A stretch of DNA of 64,000 bases, from the NCBI RefSeq assembly GCF_013410355.1, contig NZ_JACCFI010000001.1, forward strand, positions 1,736,001 to 1,800,000, read 5' to 3'. Every line of letters begins with the position of its first letter. The stretch's first letter is position 1. The notes under the pieces were generated by a model, which was not told where the DNA came from, did not search any database, and saw only the letters and a program-made list of their open reading frames with translations. Positions 53,236-62,680 of the stretch are shown one piece after another. Both the position numbers and the translations under genes were made by a program. This DNA is from Agromyces hippuratus (GTDB taxonomy: Bacteria > Actinomycetota > Actinomycetes > Actinomycetales > Microbacteriaceae).

Positions 53236-54377
53236 GCGCCGCCGAGGTAGCGCCGCGGCACGCGCGCCCCGATGCGGGTGACGATCTCGTAGCCGATCGT
53301 GTCGGCGGCGTCGCCCCACTCGTCGGCCGAGGGGGCGCCGGTCTGCGGGTCGCCGAACAGCACGACCTCGTCGCCGGTCGCGACGGGGTCTTCGCCGACG
53401 TCGACCACGAACTGGTCCATCGCGATGCGGCCGACGACCGGGCGCCGCGCCCCCGCGATCCAGACCTCGCCACGACCCGAAGCCTGACGCGGGATGCCGT
53501 CGGCATAGCCGAGCGGCACGAGCGCGAGGTTCGTCGGGCGATCGGCGCGCCAGGTGTGCCCGTAGGAGACGCCGGTGCCCGGCTCGATGCGCCGCACGGC
53601 GGCGACGCGGCCTCGCAGGGTCATCACCGGTCGGAGCCCGAGGTCTGCGGCGGTCGTGCCGTCGCCAAACGGAGGGATGCCGTAGGCGCCGATGCCGATG
53701 CGCACGAGGTCGAAGCGGGCCGCCGGCAGCCGCAACGCACCGGCGGTCGAGGCGAGATGGCGCACCTCGGCACGCAATCCGGCCGCCTCGGCCTGCGCGA
53801 TGCCGAGCTCGAACGCCGCGAGCTGCGCGGCGTCTTCGTCGGGAGAGGTGTTGGCGAGGTGGCTGAAGAGCCCGCGGACGCGAAGTCGCCCCGCGGCCTC
53901 GAGCTCTGCGGCGCGGGCGACGACTCCGGGCCAGTGCTCGGGTGCGACCCCGCTGCGGCTGAGCCCGGTGTCGAGCTTCAGGTGCACGCGGGCGGCGGTG
54001 CCGACGGATGCCGCGGCAGCGACGATCGCCTCGAGCTGTTCGCGCGAGGAGACGCCGAGATCGATGTCGCGGGCGATCGCCGGCCCGAAGTCGGCGCCGG
54101 GGTCGTGCAGCCAGGCGAGGAGCGGTGCATCGATGCCCGCGTCACGGAGCGCATGCGCCTCGGCGATGTCGGCGACGCCCAGCCACTCGGCACCGGCCGA
54201 GAGCGCGGCCCGCGCCACGGGCACGGCGCCGTGCCCGTAGGCGTTCGCCTTGACCACGGCCATCGTGCGCGCGGGCGCCACGGCCGCCGCGAGCGTGCGG
54301 ACGTTCTCGCGCACGGCGTCGAGGTCGACGACCGCTTCACGGAACGGCGGCGCCGCGGCATCCGCTGCCGTGGTCAC
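53232..54377 (-). CDS. alr: alanine racemase
   Basis: Makes D-alanine for peptidoglycan. The 381-residue PLP enzyme has the Schiff-base Lys43 in VVKANAYGHGA and the catalytic Tyr in TGVSYGHTWRA (about 285), then a C-terminal beta-domain ending RRYLGGA. The start is taken as GTG 54377, since it overlaps the acpS stop as GTGA and the protein then begins just before the barrel. Links cell-wall synthesis with the glmS-acpS genes upstream. Confidence 0.95.
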   Translation of the reverse strand: MTTAADAAAPPFREAVVDLDAVRENVRTLAAAVAPARTMAVVKANAYGHGAVPVARAALSAGAEWLGVADIAEAHALRDAGIDAPLLAWLHDPGADFGPAIARDIDLGVSSREQLEAIVAAAASVGTAARVHLKLDTGLSRSGVAPEHWPGVVARAAELEAAGRLRVRGLFSHLANTSPDEDAAQLAAFELGIAQAEAAGLRAEVRHLASTAGALRLPAARFDLVRIGIGAYGIPPFGDGTTAADLGLRPVMTLRGRVAAVRRIEPGTGVSYGHTWRADRPTNLALVPLGYADGIPRQASGRGEVWIAGARRPVVGRIAMDQFVVDVGEDPVATGDEVVLFGDPQTGAPSADEWGDAADTIGYEIVTRIGARVPRRYLGGA

Positions 54378-54742
54378 GACGCGCACCCCGTGCCGGTCTC
54401 GAGCACGACGAACGCGCTCGCGATGCCGGCGTCGTGGCTCATCGTGAGGTGCACGCGCTCGATGCCGAGGCTGCCCGTGAGCTCGGCGATCGCGCCCGAG
54501 AGCTCGAAGTCGGGGTTGCCGTGCTCGTCTTGGACGACGCGCATGTCGTGCCACCGGATCACGGGGTTGCCGCCGAGCGCCTTGATGAGCGCCTCCTTCG
54601 CGGCGAACCGTGCGGCGAGCGACCGCACCGGCCGACCGCGTTCGCTCTCGGCGAACAGTCGCTCCCGGAGCGCGGGAGTACGGGTCAGCGACCGCTCGAA
54701 CCGGGCGATGTCCACGACATCGATGCCGATCCCCGCGATCAC
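54374..54742 (-). CDS. acpS: holo-[acyl-carrier-protein] synthase
   Basis: Transfers 4'-phosphopantetheine from CoA to ACP. The 122-residue protein opens with AGIGIDVVDIARFERSL and has ARFAAKEALIKALG (about 56-69), with the Mg-binding Asp and Glu. The start is GTG 54742, with GGGAGG about 8 nt upstream. It lies 25 bp after glmS and overlaps alr by 4 bp. CoA is supplied by the route of coaA nearby. Confidence 0.95.
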   Translation of the reverse strand: MIAGIGIDVVDIARFERSLTRTPALRERLFAESERGRPVRSLAARFAAKEALIKALGGNPVIRWHDMRVVQDEHGNPDFELSGAIAELTGSLGIERVHLTMSHDAGIASAFVVLETGTGCAS

Positions 54743-54767
54743 GCCGCCGCCTCCCGCACCCGCATGC

Positions 54768-56618
54768 TCACTCGACCGTGACCGACTTCGCGAGGTTGCG
54801 CGGCTGGTCGACGTCGAGGCCCTTCGCCTGCGAGAGCTCCATCGCGAAGATCTGCAGCGGCACGACCGCGAGCAGCGGCTCGAAGAGCGGTGCCGCCAGC
54901 GGAATGCGCAGCACCTCGTCGGCGAACGGCAGCACCGCGGCGTCGCCGGCCTCGGCGATCGCGATGACGCGTGCACCGCGAGCGCGGATCTCCTGGATGT
55001 TCGAGACGACCTTCGGGTGAAGGGTCGCGGAGCCGCGCGGGCTCGGCACGACCACGAAGACGGGCTGCCCCGGCTCGATGAGCGCGATCGGGCCGTGCTT
55101 GAGCTCTCCTGCGGCGAAGCCCTCGGCGTGGATGTACGCGAGCTCCTTGAGCTTCAGGGCGCCTTCGAGCGCGATGGGGTAACCGACGTGACGGCCGAGG
55201 AAGAGCACCGAGCGGGTGTCGGCCATCCAGTGCGCGAGCTGCGCGACCTTCTCGGACTCGGCGAGCACCAGCTCGAGCTTCTCGGGCACCGCCTGGAGCT
55301 CGTGGAGCTGGACGGCGATCTCTTCGGCCGACAGCGTGCCGCGCACCCGCGCGAGGTGCAGTCCGAAGAGGTAGAGCGCGGCGATCTGCGCCACGAACGC
55401 CTTCGTCGACGCCACGGCGACCTCGGGGCCCGCGTGCGTGTAGACGACGGCGTCGGACTCGCGCGGGATCGTCGCGCCCTGCGTGTTGCAGATCGAGATC
55501 GTGCGCGCACCCTGTTCGCGCGCGTACTTCACGGCCATCAGCGTGTCCATCGTCTCGCCAGACTGGCTGATCGAGACGACCAGCGTGTGGTCGTCGAGCA
55601 CCGGCTCGCGGTAGCGGAACTCGTGGCTGAGCTCGACCTCCACGGGCACGCGCGCCCACTGCTCGATCGCGTACTTCGCGACCATCCCCGCGTAGGAGGC
55701 GGTACCGCAGGCGATGACGGTGATGCGGCGGACGCCTCGGAGCTCCTCATCGCCGAACGACTCGAGCTCGGGGATCACCACGGCGTCGTCGACGACGCGG
55801 CCGAGGAGCGTCTTGGCGACGGCCTCGGGCTGCTCGGCGACCTCCTTGCGCATGAACGACGACCAGCCGCCCTTCTCGGCGGCGGAGGCGTCCCACGCGA
55901 CGTCGAACGGCTCGACCTCGACGGGCTGTCCGTCGAAGTCGGTCACCACGACGTCGCCCGCGGTGATCGCGACGATCTGGTCCTGGCCGATCGCCAGGGC
56001 GCGCTTCGTGTACTCGACGAAGGCCGCGACATCCGACCCCAGGAAGTTCTCGCCGTCGCCGAGGCCGATGACCAGCGGGGAGTTGCGGCGGGCGCCGACG
56101 ACGACGCCGGGCTCAGATCGGTGCACGGCCAGCAGGGTGAACGCGCCGTCGAGCCGTGACACGGTGTTGCGGAAGGCCGCTCGGAGGTCACCGGTCGACC
56201 GGTACTCCTTGCCGAGGAGCACCGCGGCGACCTCGGTGTCGGTCTCGCTCTCGAAGGTGTAGCCGTCGGCGAGGAGTTCCGCCTTCAGCTCGGAGAAGTT
56301 CTCGATGATGCCGTTGTGGATGAGGGCGAGGCGGCCCTCGTCGCCGAGGTGGGGGTGGGCGTTCACGTCGGTCGGGCCACCGTGCGTCGCCCAGCGGGTG
56401 TGGCCGATGCCGGTGCCGCCGCGGTGCAGGGGGTTCGCCTCGAGTTCGTCGGCGAGCACCTGCAGCTTGCCGGCCCGCTTGGCCGTCTCCATGGCACCGT
56501 CGTCGTCGACCACCGCCACTCCCGCCGAGTCGTAGCCACGGTACTCGAGGCGACGCAGGCCTCCCATAAGGACGTCGAGGCTGTTGCGCTCTCCGACGTA
56601 TCCGACGATTCCACACAT
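54768..56618 (-). CDS. glmS: glutamine-fructose-6-phosphate aminotransferase
   Basis: Makes glucosamine 6-phosphate from fructose 6-phosphate and glutamine, the first amino-sugar step for peptidoglycan. The 616-residue protein starts MCGIVGYVGERNSLDVL with nucleophile Cys (residue 2), has two SIS domains (GTASYAG; SQSGETMDT near 353) and ends KSVTVE as usual. TAGAAT ends 7 nt before the ATG and there is no ribosome-binding site, so the mRNA is probably leaderless. No glmS ribozyme is present. Its product feeds GlmM at 57.7 kb. Confidence 0.97.
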   Translation of the reverse strand: MCGIVGYVGERNSLDVLMGGLRRLEYRGYDSAGVAVVDDDGAMETAKRAGKLQVLADELEANPLHRGGTGIGHTRWATHGGPTDVNAHPHLGDEGRLALIHNGIIENFSELKAELLADGYTFESETDTEVAAVLLGKEYRSTGDLRAAFRNTVSRLDGAFTLLAVHRSEPGVVVGARRNSPLVIGLGDGENFLGSDVAAFVEYTKRALAIGQDQIVAITAGDVVVTDFDGQPVEVEPFDVAWDASAAEKGGWSSFMRKEVAEQPEAVAKTLLGRVVDDAVVIPELESFGDEELRGVRRITVIACGTASYAGMVAKYAIEQWARVPVEVELSHEFRYREPVLDDHTLVVSISQSGETMDTLMAVKYAREQGARTISICNTQGATIPRESDAVVYTHAGPEVAVASTKAFVAQIAALYLFGLHLARVRGTLSAEEIAVQLHELQAVPEKLELVLAESEKVAQLAHWMADTRSVLFLGRHVGYPIALEGALKLKELAYIHAEGFAAGELKHGPIALIEPGQPVFVVVPSPRGSATLHPKVVSNIQEIRARGARVIAIAEAGDAAVLPFADEVLRIPLAAPLFEPLLAVVPLQIFAMELSQAKGLDVDQPRNLAKSVTVE

Positions 56619-56625
56619 GCGTGCG

Positions 56626-56670
56626 ATTCTACTGGCGCGCGGCTGGGCGCCCGCTCCGCCTGACTACACT
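56626..56670. promoter_or_regulatory. divergent -10 boxes for glmS and coaA
   Basis: TAGAAT (56631-56626, minus) ends 7 nt before the glmS ATG, and TACACT (56665-56670, plus) ends 6 nt before the coaA GTG. The boxes are only 33 bp apart, so polymerases for the two genes would compete. Neither gene has a ribosome-binding site. Confidence 0.6.
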
Positions 56671-56676
56671 GGCACG

Positions 56677-57633
56677 GTGCCCGATCCGCAGAGTCCGTCG
56701 TCGCACCCGGCGCAGATCTCACCATTCATCGAACTCGACCGCGCCGACTGGGCCGCGCTCGCGCCGTCGATGCCCTCGCCCCTGCGGGACACCGAGATCG
56801 TGCAGCTGCGGGGACTCGGCGAACCGCTCGATCCGCGCGAGGTCGCCGAGGTCTACCTGCCGCTCAGCCGCCTGCTGAACCTCTACGTCGGCGGCACGAA
56901 GTCGCTGCACAACGTCACGAGCGAGTTCCTGCGGGAGCGCGTCGAATCGACGCCGTTCGTGATCGGCGTGGCCGGCTCAGTGGCGGTCGGGAAGTCCACG
57001 ATCGCTCGCCTGCTGCGCGAACTGCTCGCCCGCTGGGAGCACACGCCCCGGGTCGAGCTCATCACGACCGACGGATTCCTCTTCCCCAACGCCGAGCTCG
57101 AACGACGCGGGCTCATGGCGCGCAAGGGCTTCCCCGAGTCCTACGACCGGCGGGCGCTGCTCCGCTTCGTGAGCGAGGTCAAGGCGGGTGCCGCCGAAGT
57201 GCGTGCGCCGTTCTACTCGCACCTCGCGTACGACATCGTGAAAGACGCGCAGATCACCGTGCGCCGGCCCGACGTGCTCATCGTCGAGGGCCTGAACGTG
57301 CTGCAGCCGCCCGGCCCCGGGCACCGTCTCGCCGTGAGCGACCTCTTCGACTTCACGATCTACGTCGATGCGCGCACGAGCGACATCGCCCGGTGGTACG
57401 AGGAGCGGTTCCTGAAGCTCCAGCGAGGGGCCTTCGCGAACCCGCGTTCGTACTTCCACCGATTCGCGAGCCTTACCGAGGCGGAGGCGCGGGCGCGTTC
57501 ACGCGAGATCTGGCACTCGATCAACGAGCCGAACCTGCTGCAGAATATCCGCCCGACGCGCTCGCGCGCCTCGCTCGTGCTCCGGAAGGGCTCCGACCAC
57601 ACCGTCTCGAGCGTGCTGCTCCGCAAGCTCTGA
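56677..57633 (+). CDS. coaA: type I pantothenate kinase
   Basis: Phosphorylates pantothenate, the first CoA step. The 318-residue protein has the P-loop GSVAVGKSTIARLL (about 95-108), TTDGFLFPN, KGFPESYD and SIFVDA-like IYVDA; SPFIELDRADW is a typical N terminus. The start is GTG 56677, just after TACACT with a 6-nt gap, so probably leaderless; the frame stays open 31 codons further upstream but overlaps the promoter. Divergent from glmS. Confidence 0.95.
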   Translation: MPDPQSPSSHPAQISPFIELDRADWAALAPSMPSPLRDTEIVQLRGLGEPLDPREVAEVYLPLSRLLNLYVGGTKSLHNVTSEFLRERVESTPFVIGVAGSVAVGKSTIARLLRELLARWEHTPRVELITTDGFLFPNAELERRGLMARKGFPESYDRRALLRFVSEVKAGAAEVRAPFYSHLAYDIVKDAQITVRRPDVLIVEGLNVLQPPGPGHRLAVSDLFDFTIYVDARTSDIARWYEERFLKLQRGAFANPRSYFHRFASLTEAEARARSREIWHSINEPNLLQNIRPTRSRASLVLRKGSDHTVSSVLLRKL

Positions 57634-57641
57634 ACGCGGAA

Positions 57642-57679
57642 CATCCCCTGCAGGGCGCACGTGCGCCCTGCAGGGGATG
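57642..57679. terminator. 38-bp perfect palindrome between coaA and glmM
   Basis: The arm catcccctgcagggcgcac is followed directly by its complement. It lies 8 bp after coaA and 22 bp after the convergent glmM, so it probably serves both. Confidence 0.8.
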
Positions 57680-57701
57680 CGTCGTCTCGGACGATGCGCC
57701 G

Positions 57702-59066
57702 TCAGTCGATGGCGAGTCGCTCGCGCACCACGGCGGCGAGGGATTCGGCGTGCCGCTCGGCGACCTCCTGCTCGGCGGCCTCGACCATGACGCGGACCAT
57801 CGGCTCGGTGCCCGAGGGGCGCAGCAGCACGCGGCCGCTGTCTCCCAGCTCGGCCTCGACGGCGGCGACCGCCGCAGCGATCTCCGCGTCGGCGGCGAGT
57901 GCGTGGTGGTCGACGCCGCGCACGTTCACGAGCACCTGCGGGTAGACCGTCATGACCGAGGCGAGCTCGGCGATGGTCTTGCCGGTGCGCGCCATCTCGG
58001 CGGCGAGGTGAAGACCCGTCAGCACTCCGTCGCCGGTGGTGGCGAACTCGCTCATGATGACGTGGCCCGACTGCTCTCCGCCGAGGGCGAGGCCCTCGGC
58101 GGCGAGCGCCTCGAGCACGTAGCGGTCGCCGACCTTCGTCTCGACGACGCGGATGCCGTGTTCGGCCATCGCGCGGCGCAGGCCGAGGTTCGACATGACG
58201 GTCACGACGAGGGTGTCGTCGGTGAGCGTGCCGCGCTCCTTCATCGAGACCGCGAGGATCGCCATGATCCGGTCGCCGTCGATGATGTTGCCGTCGGCGT
58301 CGACCGCGAGGCAGCGGTCGGCGTCGCCGTCGTGGGCGATGCCGAGATCGGCTCCGTGTTCGATGACGGCGGCCTGGAGCTGCTCGAGGTGCGTCGACCC
58401 GACACCGTCGTTGATGTTCATGCCGTCGGGGTCGGCGCCGATGACGATGACCTCGGCGCCGGCGTCCTTGAACGTCTCCGGCGAGACGCCGGCCGCGGCG
58501 CCGTGGGCGCAGTCGAGCACGACCTTGAGGCCCTCGAGCCGGTGCGGCAGCGTGCCGAGCAGGTGCACGACGTAGCGGTCTTCGGCGTCGGCGAAGCGGC
58601 GGATGCGACCGACTCCGTCGCCGACCGGAGCGAGCTTCTGCCTGCCGAGGAACGACTCGATGCGGTCTTCGACCTCGTCGGGCAGTTTCGTGCCGCCGAA
58701 GGAGAAGAACTTGATGCCGTTGTCGGGCGCCGGGTTGTGCGACGCCGAGATCATCACGCCGAAGTCGGCACGGATCGAGTCGATGAGGAACGCCGTCGCG
58801 GGGGTCGGGATGACCCCGGCGTCGAGCACGTCGACACCGGAGCTCGCGAGGCCGGCCGAGACGGCTGCGGTGAGGAACTCGCCGGAGACGCGCGGATCGC
58901 GCGCCACGACGGCGACCGGCCGCCGACCGGCGGCACGAAGCTCGTCGGCGTGGCGCCCTTGAGTGAGGACGGCGGCAGCCGCCTGGGCGAGGCCCAGGGC
59001 CAGGTCAGCCGTGAGTTCACGGTTGGCCAGGCCCCGGACCCCGTCGGTTCCGAAAAGCCGAGGCAT
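57702..59066 (-). CDS. glmM: phosphoglucosamine mutase
   Basis: Converts glucosamine 6-phosphate to glucosamine 1-phosphate for UDP-GlcNAc. The 454-residue protein begins PRLFGTDGVRG and has the phospho-Ser109 in ISASHNP, the Mg loop GDADRC (about 245) and the C-terminal RPSGTEPMVRVM. It follows rpsI by 23 bp, the usual rplM-rpsI-glmM order of actinobacteria. GlmS, whose product it uses, is encoded just across coaA. Confidence 0.97.
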   Translation of the reverse strand: MPRLFGTDGVRGLANRELTADLALGLAQAAAAVLTQGRHADELRAAGRRPVAVVARDPRVSGEFLTAAVSAGLASSGVDVLDAGVIPTPATAFLIDSIRADFGVMISASHNPAPDNGIKFFSFGGTKLPDEVEDRIESFLGRQKLAPVGDGVGRIRRFADAEDRYVVHLLGTLPHRLEGLKVVLDCAHGAAAGVSPETFKDAGAEVIVIGADPDGMNINDGVGSTHLEQLQAAVIEHGADLGIAHDGDADRCLAVDADGNIIDGDRIMAILAVSMKERGTLTDDTLVVTVMSNLGLRRAMAEHGIRVVETKVGDRYVLEALAAEGLALGGEQSGHVIMSEFATTGDGVLTGLHLAAEMARTGKTIAELASVMTVYPQVLVNVRGVDHHALAADAEIAAAVAAVEAELGDSGRVLLRPSGTEPMVRVMVEAAEQEVAERHAESLAAVVRERLAID

Positions 59067-59089
59067 GTACGGAGAACCGAGCGCTGGGA

Positions 59090-59575
59090 TCAGCGCTTCG
59101 AGAACTGCGGCGCCTTGCGGGCCTTCTTGAGACCGGCCTTCTTGCGCTCGATGACGCGAGCGTCACGCGTGAGGAAGCCCGACTTCTTGAGCGTCGCGCG
59201 GTTGTTCTCGCGGTCGATCTCGTTCAGTGCGCGGGCGATCGCCAGACGCAGCGCGCCTGCCTGGCCCGAGGGGCCGCCGCCCGTGATCTTCGCGACCACG
59301 TCGTACGAGCCGACGAGCTCGAGCACCGTGAACGGGTCGGTGATGAGCTGCTGGTGCAGCTTGTTGGGGAAGTAGGCCGCGAACTCGCGGCCGTTGACGG
59401 TGATGCCACCGGCGCCGGGAACGAGGCGCACGCGGGCGATGGCCTGCTTGCGACGGCCGACGGCCGCGCCCGACACGTTGAGCACGGCGCGGGGGGTCGT
59501 GGGAGCTGCCTCGGGGGCACTCTCGGTGGTGTAGCTCTCGGGAGCCGCTTCGATCTGGTCTGCGATCTTCGCCAT
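59090..59575 (-). CDS. rpsI: 30S ribosomal protein S9
   Basis: A 161-residue S9 with a Glu/Ala/Thr-rich N-terminal extension of about 33 residues common in actinobacteria, then GRRKQAIARVRLVPG, the GGGPSGQAGALRLAIARAL core and the basic C terminus KKARKAPQFSKR that reaches the decoding site. It lies 43 bp after rplM in one operon. Few rare codons, as expected of a highly expressed gene. Confidence 0.97.
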   Translation of the reverse strand: MAKIADQIEAAPESYTTESAPEAAPTTPRAVLNVSGAAVGRRKQAIARVRLVPGAGGITVNGREFAAYFPNKLHQQLITDPFTVLELVGSYDVVAKITGGGPSGQAGALRLAIARALNEIDRENNRATLKKSGFLTRDARVIERKKAGLKKARKAPQFSKR

Positions 59576-59618
59576 GGTGGTGTGAATCCTTATTTCGAGA
59601 ACGTCGAGGGTGCCGGAA

Positions 59619-60065
59619 TTACTGGGCGACCTGGGTGAGGGTGTACGGCTTGGGCTGCTGGGCCGCGTGCGGGTGCTCCGGGCCGGTGTAGACCTTCAGC
59701 TTCTTGAGCTGGGCCCGACCGAGCGAGTTCTTCGGGAGCATGCCGCGGATCGCCTTCTCGACGGCGCGGACGGGGTTCTTCTCGAGGAGCTCGGCGTAGC
59801 TGACAGCCGTGAGGCCGCCCGGGTACCCCGAGTGGCGGTAGGCCTTCTTCTGCTCGAGCTTCTGGCCGGTGAGGGCCACCTTGTCGGCGTTGACGATGAT
59901 GACGAAGTCACCGGTGTCGACGTGGTTCGCGAAGATCGCCTTGTGCTTGCCGCGCAGCAGTGCTGCGGTGTGGCTCGCGAGACGACCGAGAACGATATCG
60001 GTTGCGTCGATGACGACCCAGTCGTGCTGGATGTCGGACGGCTTGGGAGTGAACGTGCGCGTCAC
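59619..60065 (-). CDS. rplM: 50S ribosomal protein L13
   Basis: A 148-residue L13 with WVVIDATDIVLGRLASHTAALLRGKHK at the N terminus (seen in pieces such as DATDIVLGRLAS) and IRGMLPKNSLGR (about 98). The start is GTG 60065, giving VTRTFTPKPSD, matched by the family's short N terminus. A longer open frame to 60161 is not needed. Promoted about 130 bp upstream and co-transcribed with rpsI and probably glmM. Confidence 0.95.
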   Translation of the reverse strand: MTRTFTPKPSDIQHDWVVIDATDIVLGRLASHTAALLRGKHKAIFANHVDTGDFVIIVNADKVALTGQKLEQKKAYRHSGYPGGLTAVSYAELLEKNPVRAVEKAIRGMLPKNSLGRAQLKKLKVYTGPEHPHAAQQPKPYTLTQVAQ

Positions 60066-60204
60066 GGAAGTGCTGCTTTCTGATCGAGTGAGGGGTTCGT
60101 GAATCCCACTCCGGTGGGTGTTCGCCCGCGATGCGTTCGAACGCCCTGGTGGAGGGCTCAACTTCGGATGCCGCCGCAGAGGACGGCACCAAAGGGCAAG
60201 CTTA
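60066..60204 (-). promoter_or_regulatory. rplM: rplM promoter and 5' leader
   Basis: On the minus strand TAAGCT (60204-60199) is a good -10, giving a leader of about 125 nt. It holds a CCCAC-cgga-GTGGG hairpin close to the gene and a GTTCG/CGAAC pair. It might be an autoregulatory L13 site; no published leader consensus was matched. Confidence 0.4.
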
Positions 60205-60239
60205 GCGGGTCGAGGCGCGGTCGTCCAATCGGACTCCCC

Positions 60240-61232
60240 TCACTCCCCTGCCCCGGATGCTTCGGCGAAGCCGTCCTCGATCCGCACGCGCAGTTCGCGC
60301 CGTGCCCGCGTCTGTGCGGCGCGGGCCGCGAGTTCATGGTCGTCGGGGTAGCCGACCTCGGTCAGCACGAGGCCCTTCGCCGGCATCACCATGAAGGCAT
60401 TCGTGCGCTGCGCGGCCTGAAGCAGTTCGGCCGGCGCCTCGAGGTCGAGGCGGCCCTCGCCGACCGCGACGGCCGCGCCGATCAGTGCGCGCACCATCGA
60501 ATGGCAGAACGCATCGGCCTGCAGCGATGCCACGAGCACGCCGTCGACGTCACGCCGCCATCGGTAGGACTGCAGGGTCCTGATGGTCGTCGCCTCGGCG
60601 CGCGGCTTGCAGAACGCCGCGAAGTCGTGCAGCCCGAGCAGGGTCTGCGCCGCGAGATCCATCCGCTCGGCATCGAGCGTGCGCGGATGCCAGACCGTTC
60701 GCAGGCGGTCGAGCGGATCGCGCACCGCCGGCGCGTCGGCGATGCGGTACTCGTATCGTCGCCACATCGCCGAGAAGCGCGCGTCGAAGCCGTCGGGCGC
60801 GAGCGCGGCGGCCGTCACCACGACATCGGCATCGGATGCCCCGAGCACGCCCGTGAGCCGTCGCAGCAGCACCGCAGCGAGGTCGGCGGCCCCGGGTTCG
60901 GTCGCATCGCCGCGCCGCGCCCGGGTCACCGCGGCGAGGGCGGAGGCCGGGACGTCGAAGTGCGCCACCTGCCCCAGCGCGTGCACGCCGGCATCGGTGC
61001 GCCCCGCGACCGTCAGCCGCGGTACCGCGCCGGTGCGACGGAAGAGGAGCCCGAGCGCGTCCTCGACGAGCCCCTGGACGGTGCGCAGGCCCGGCTGCCG
61101 GCTCCACCCGTTGAACCGGGTGCCGTCGTAGGCGATCGAGAGTCGCACGCGCACCGCGCCGTCATCGGCGCCTGCTTCGACGGCCGGACCGCCACCGGTG
61201 CCGGGCGATGCGACGGATTCGGAGACGACCAT
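60240..61232 (-). CDS. truA: tRNA pseudouridine synthase A
   Basis: Makes pseudouridine at positions 38-40 of tRNA. The 330-residue enzyme has the catalytic Asp in AGRTDAGVHA (about 85), IAYDGTRFNGW near the N terminus and the C-terminal FCHSMVRALIGAAV. It is longer than the 270-residue bacterial norm because of an Ala/Gly-rich N terminus and inserted loops. TAGGCT ends 7 nt before the ATG at 61232; this promoter sits in the end of the acyltransferase gene region. Confidence 0.95.
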   Translation of the reverse strand: MVVSESVASPGTGGGPAVEAGADDGAVRVRLSIAYDGTRFNGWSRQPGLRTVQGLVEDALGLLFRRTGAVPRLTVAGRTDAGVHALGQVAHFDVPASALAAVTRARRGDATEPGAADLAAVLLRRLTGVLGASDADVVVTAAALAPDGFDARFSAMWRRYEYRIADAPAVRDPLDRLRTVWHPRTLDAERMDLAAQTLLGLHDFAAFCKPRAEATTIRTLQSYRWRRDVDGVLVASLQADAFCHSMVRALIGAAVAVGEGRLDLEAPAELLQAAQRTNAFMVMPAKGLVLTEVGYPDDHELAARAAQTRARRELRVRIEDGFAEASGAGE

Positions 61233-61242
61233 GCAGTCAAGC

Positions 61243-62544
61243 CTACGATCGCGGCGTCGGCACGGCCGCCGTGCCCTGCAGTTCGGCCGGCGCCGCACTC
61301 CGCGTTCGGGCACCCGGACCTCCGACGATGAGCGCGATGACCGCGACCGTCACGAGCGTCCAGCCCAGCAGTCCGTTCTGCCAGGGCACGTATCCGAGCA
61401 CGAGCAGCACGCCGACGCCGGCCACTGCTGACGCACTCCAGGCCAGCACCGCGGCGAGCGGGGTCCGACGCTCGACCGGTTTCGGCCAGCGCGCCTCGAT
61501 GCGCGGCACGACCACGCAGCATCCGGCCACCACGACCGCGATGGCGAGGATCCAGAGCGGACGCGTCGCCCACCACGCCGGCGACAGTACCGGCGGGAAC
61601 GGCAACCCGACCAGCAACTGCGCCGCTGTCACGACGGCCATCGCGAAGGTGTGCCAGAGGTAGATGACCATGCCGTACACGCCGAAGACGAACACCGTGC
61701 CGAGCATCGGCCGCCAGTGCATCATGCGCCGGATGAGCGGCTGCGCGAGCGCGAACAGGCAGACCTGGCCGAGGGCGAGGGCGAGGATCGCGAGCGTCGG
61801 CGGATTGAGGTTGTCGAGCATGTCGTGCGAGTAGCCGAACCAGGTCACGAGCACGCCGATGACGCCGTACGCCCCGACCGCGACGGCGATGAGCACGAGC
61901 CGCGACCGGCGTGCGAGCCAGCCGTCGCGGAGCCCGAACCCGAGCTGCTGCGCGAACAACCAGACGAAGATCCAGTTGAGTGCCCCGACCGGCACGCCGA
62001 ACCCCCGCACGAGCACGTCGACGACCACGACCGCCCCGGCGAGCCCGAGATAGGCGGGCCACGGCGCGTGCCGGTGCAACCACGACATCGTCGGCACGAG
62101 CGCCGTGCAGATCAGGTAGACCGGGATGAACCACAGCGGCTCGGCGAGCCGCACCGCGAAAGTGCGCACGAATTCGGCGTCGACCCCGGCCAGGAGCATG
62201 CCCGCGAGCACCGCTCCGACCGCCACGACGAGCACGACCACCGGCTGCGCCAGGCGGATGGCGCGGATCCGGATGTAGTGGGAGACGGTCTCACCGTGTC
62301 CGCGGAGCCGCCGCCACTGCGTGATCGATGCGAATCCGCCGCAGATGAAGAAGACGGGCATGATCATGAGCGGCCACGTCGCCCAGGCGAGTGGTTCGAA
62401 GCCGTCGAGCGCGTTGAACGCCCGCAGCGGGTCGCCGCCGATGCCCATCTGCAGGGCGTGCAGCAGCACCACGATCGGCAGGCAGAACGCTCGGGCGAAA
62501 TCGATCGAGAGATCCCGGTCGACCGGGATGCGGACGGCGGCCAC
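61243..62544 (-). CDS. acyltransferase-3 family membrane protein
   Basis: A 433-residue polytopic protein. SIDFARAFCLPIVVLLHAL (about 13-31) is the usual start of acyltransferase-3 proteins, with the likely catalytic His29; about ten hydrophobic segments follow, including PVFFICGGFAS and VYGMVIYLWHTFAM. Family members O-acetylate or succinylate sugars, lipids or antibiotics; the acceptor is unknown. The GTG start has GAGGAG 4 nt upstream. It ends 11 bp from truA's start. Confidence 0.87.
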   Translation of the reverse strand: MAAVRIPVDRDLSIDFARAFCLPIVVLLHALQMGIGGDPLRAFNALDGFEPLAWATWPLMIMPVFFICGGFASITQWRRLRGHGETVSHYIRIRAIRLAQPVVVLVVAVGAVLAGMLLAGVDAEFVRTFAVRLAEPLWFIPVYLICTALVPTMSWLHRHAPWPAYLGLAGAVVVVDVLVRGFGVPVGALNWIFVWLFAQQLGFGLRDGWLARRSRLVLIAVAVGAYGVIGVLVTWFGYSHDMLDNLNPPTLAILALALGQVCLFALAQPLIRRMMHWRPMLGTVFVFGVYGMVIYLWHTFAMAVVTAAQLLVGLPFPPVLSPAWWATRPLWILAIAVVVAGCCVVVPRIEARWPKPVERRTPLAAVLAWSASAVAGVGVLLVLGYVPWQNGLLGWTLVTVAVIALIVGGPGARTRSAAPAELQGTAAVPTPRS

Positions 62545-62680
62545 GCTGCTCCTCTTCGAGCACCGTTGACTGCGGCGCTGAGAAGAGATTCTGGCACACG
62601 GCGAACGGCCCCGACGCCCGCGAGTCGCGGCCGTCGACGTCGCTCATCGCCGCGACGCGACCCCGGTTCGTCGCGCTGTC

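Noticed and set aside
56619..56676. glmS ribozyme or other riboswitch before glmS
   Set aside because: Only 58 bp lie between glmS and coaA, filled by promoter elements; the mRNA seems leaderless.
60066..60232. Known L13 autoregulatory RNA
   Set aside because: Hairpins are present but I could not match a published consensus; kept only as an unassigned leader.
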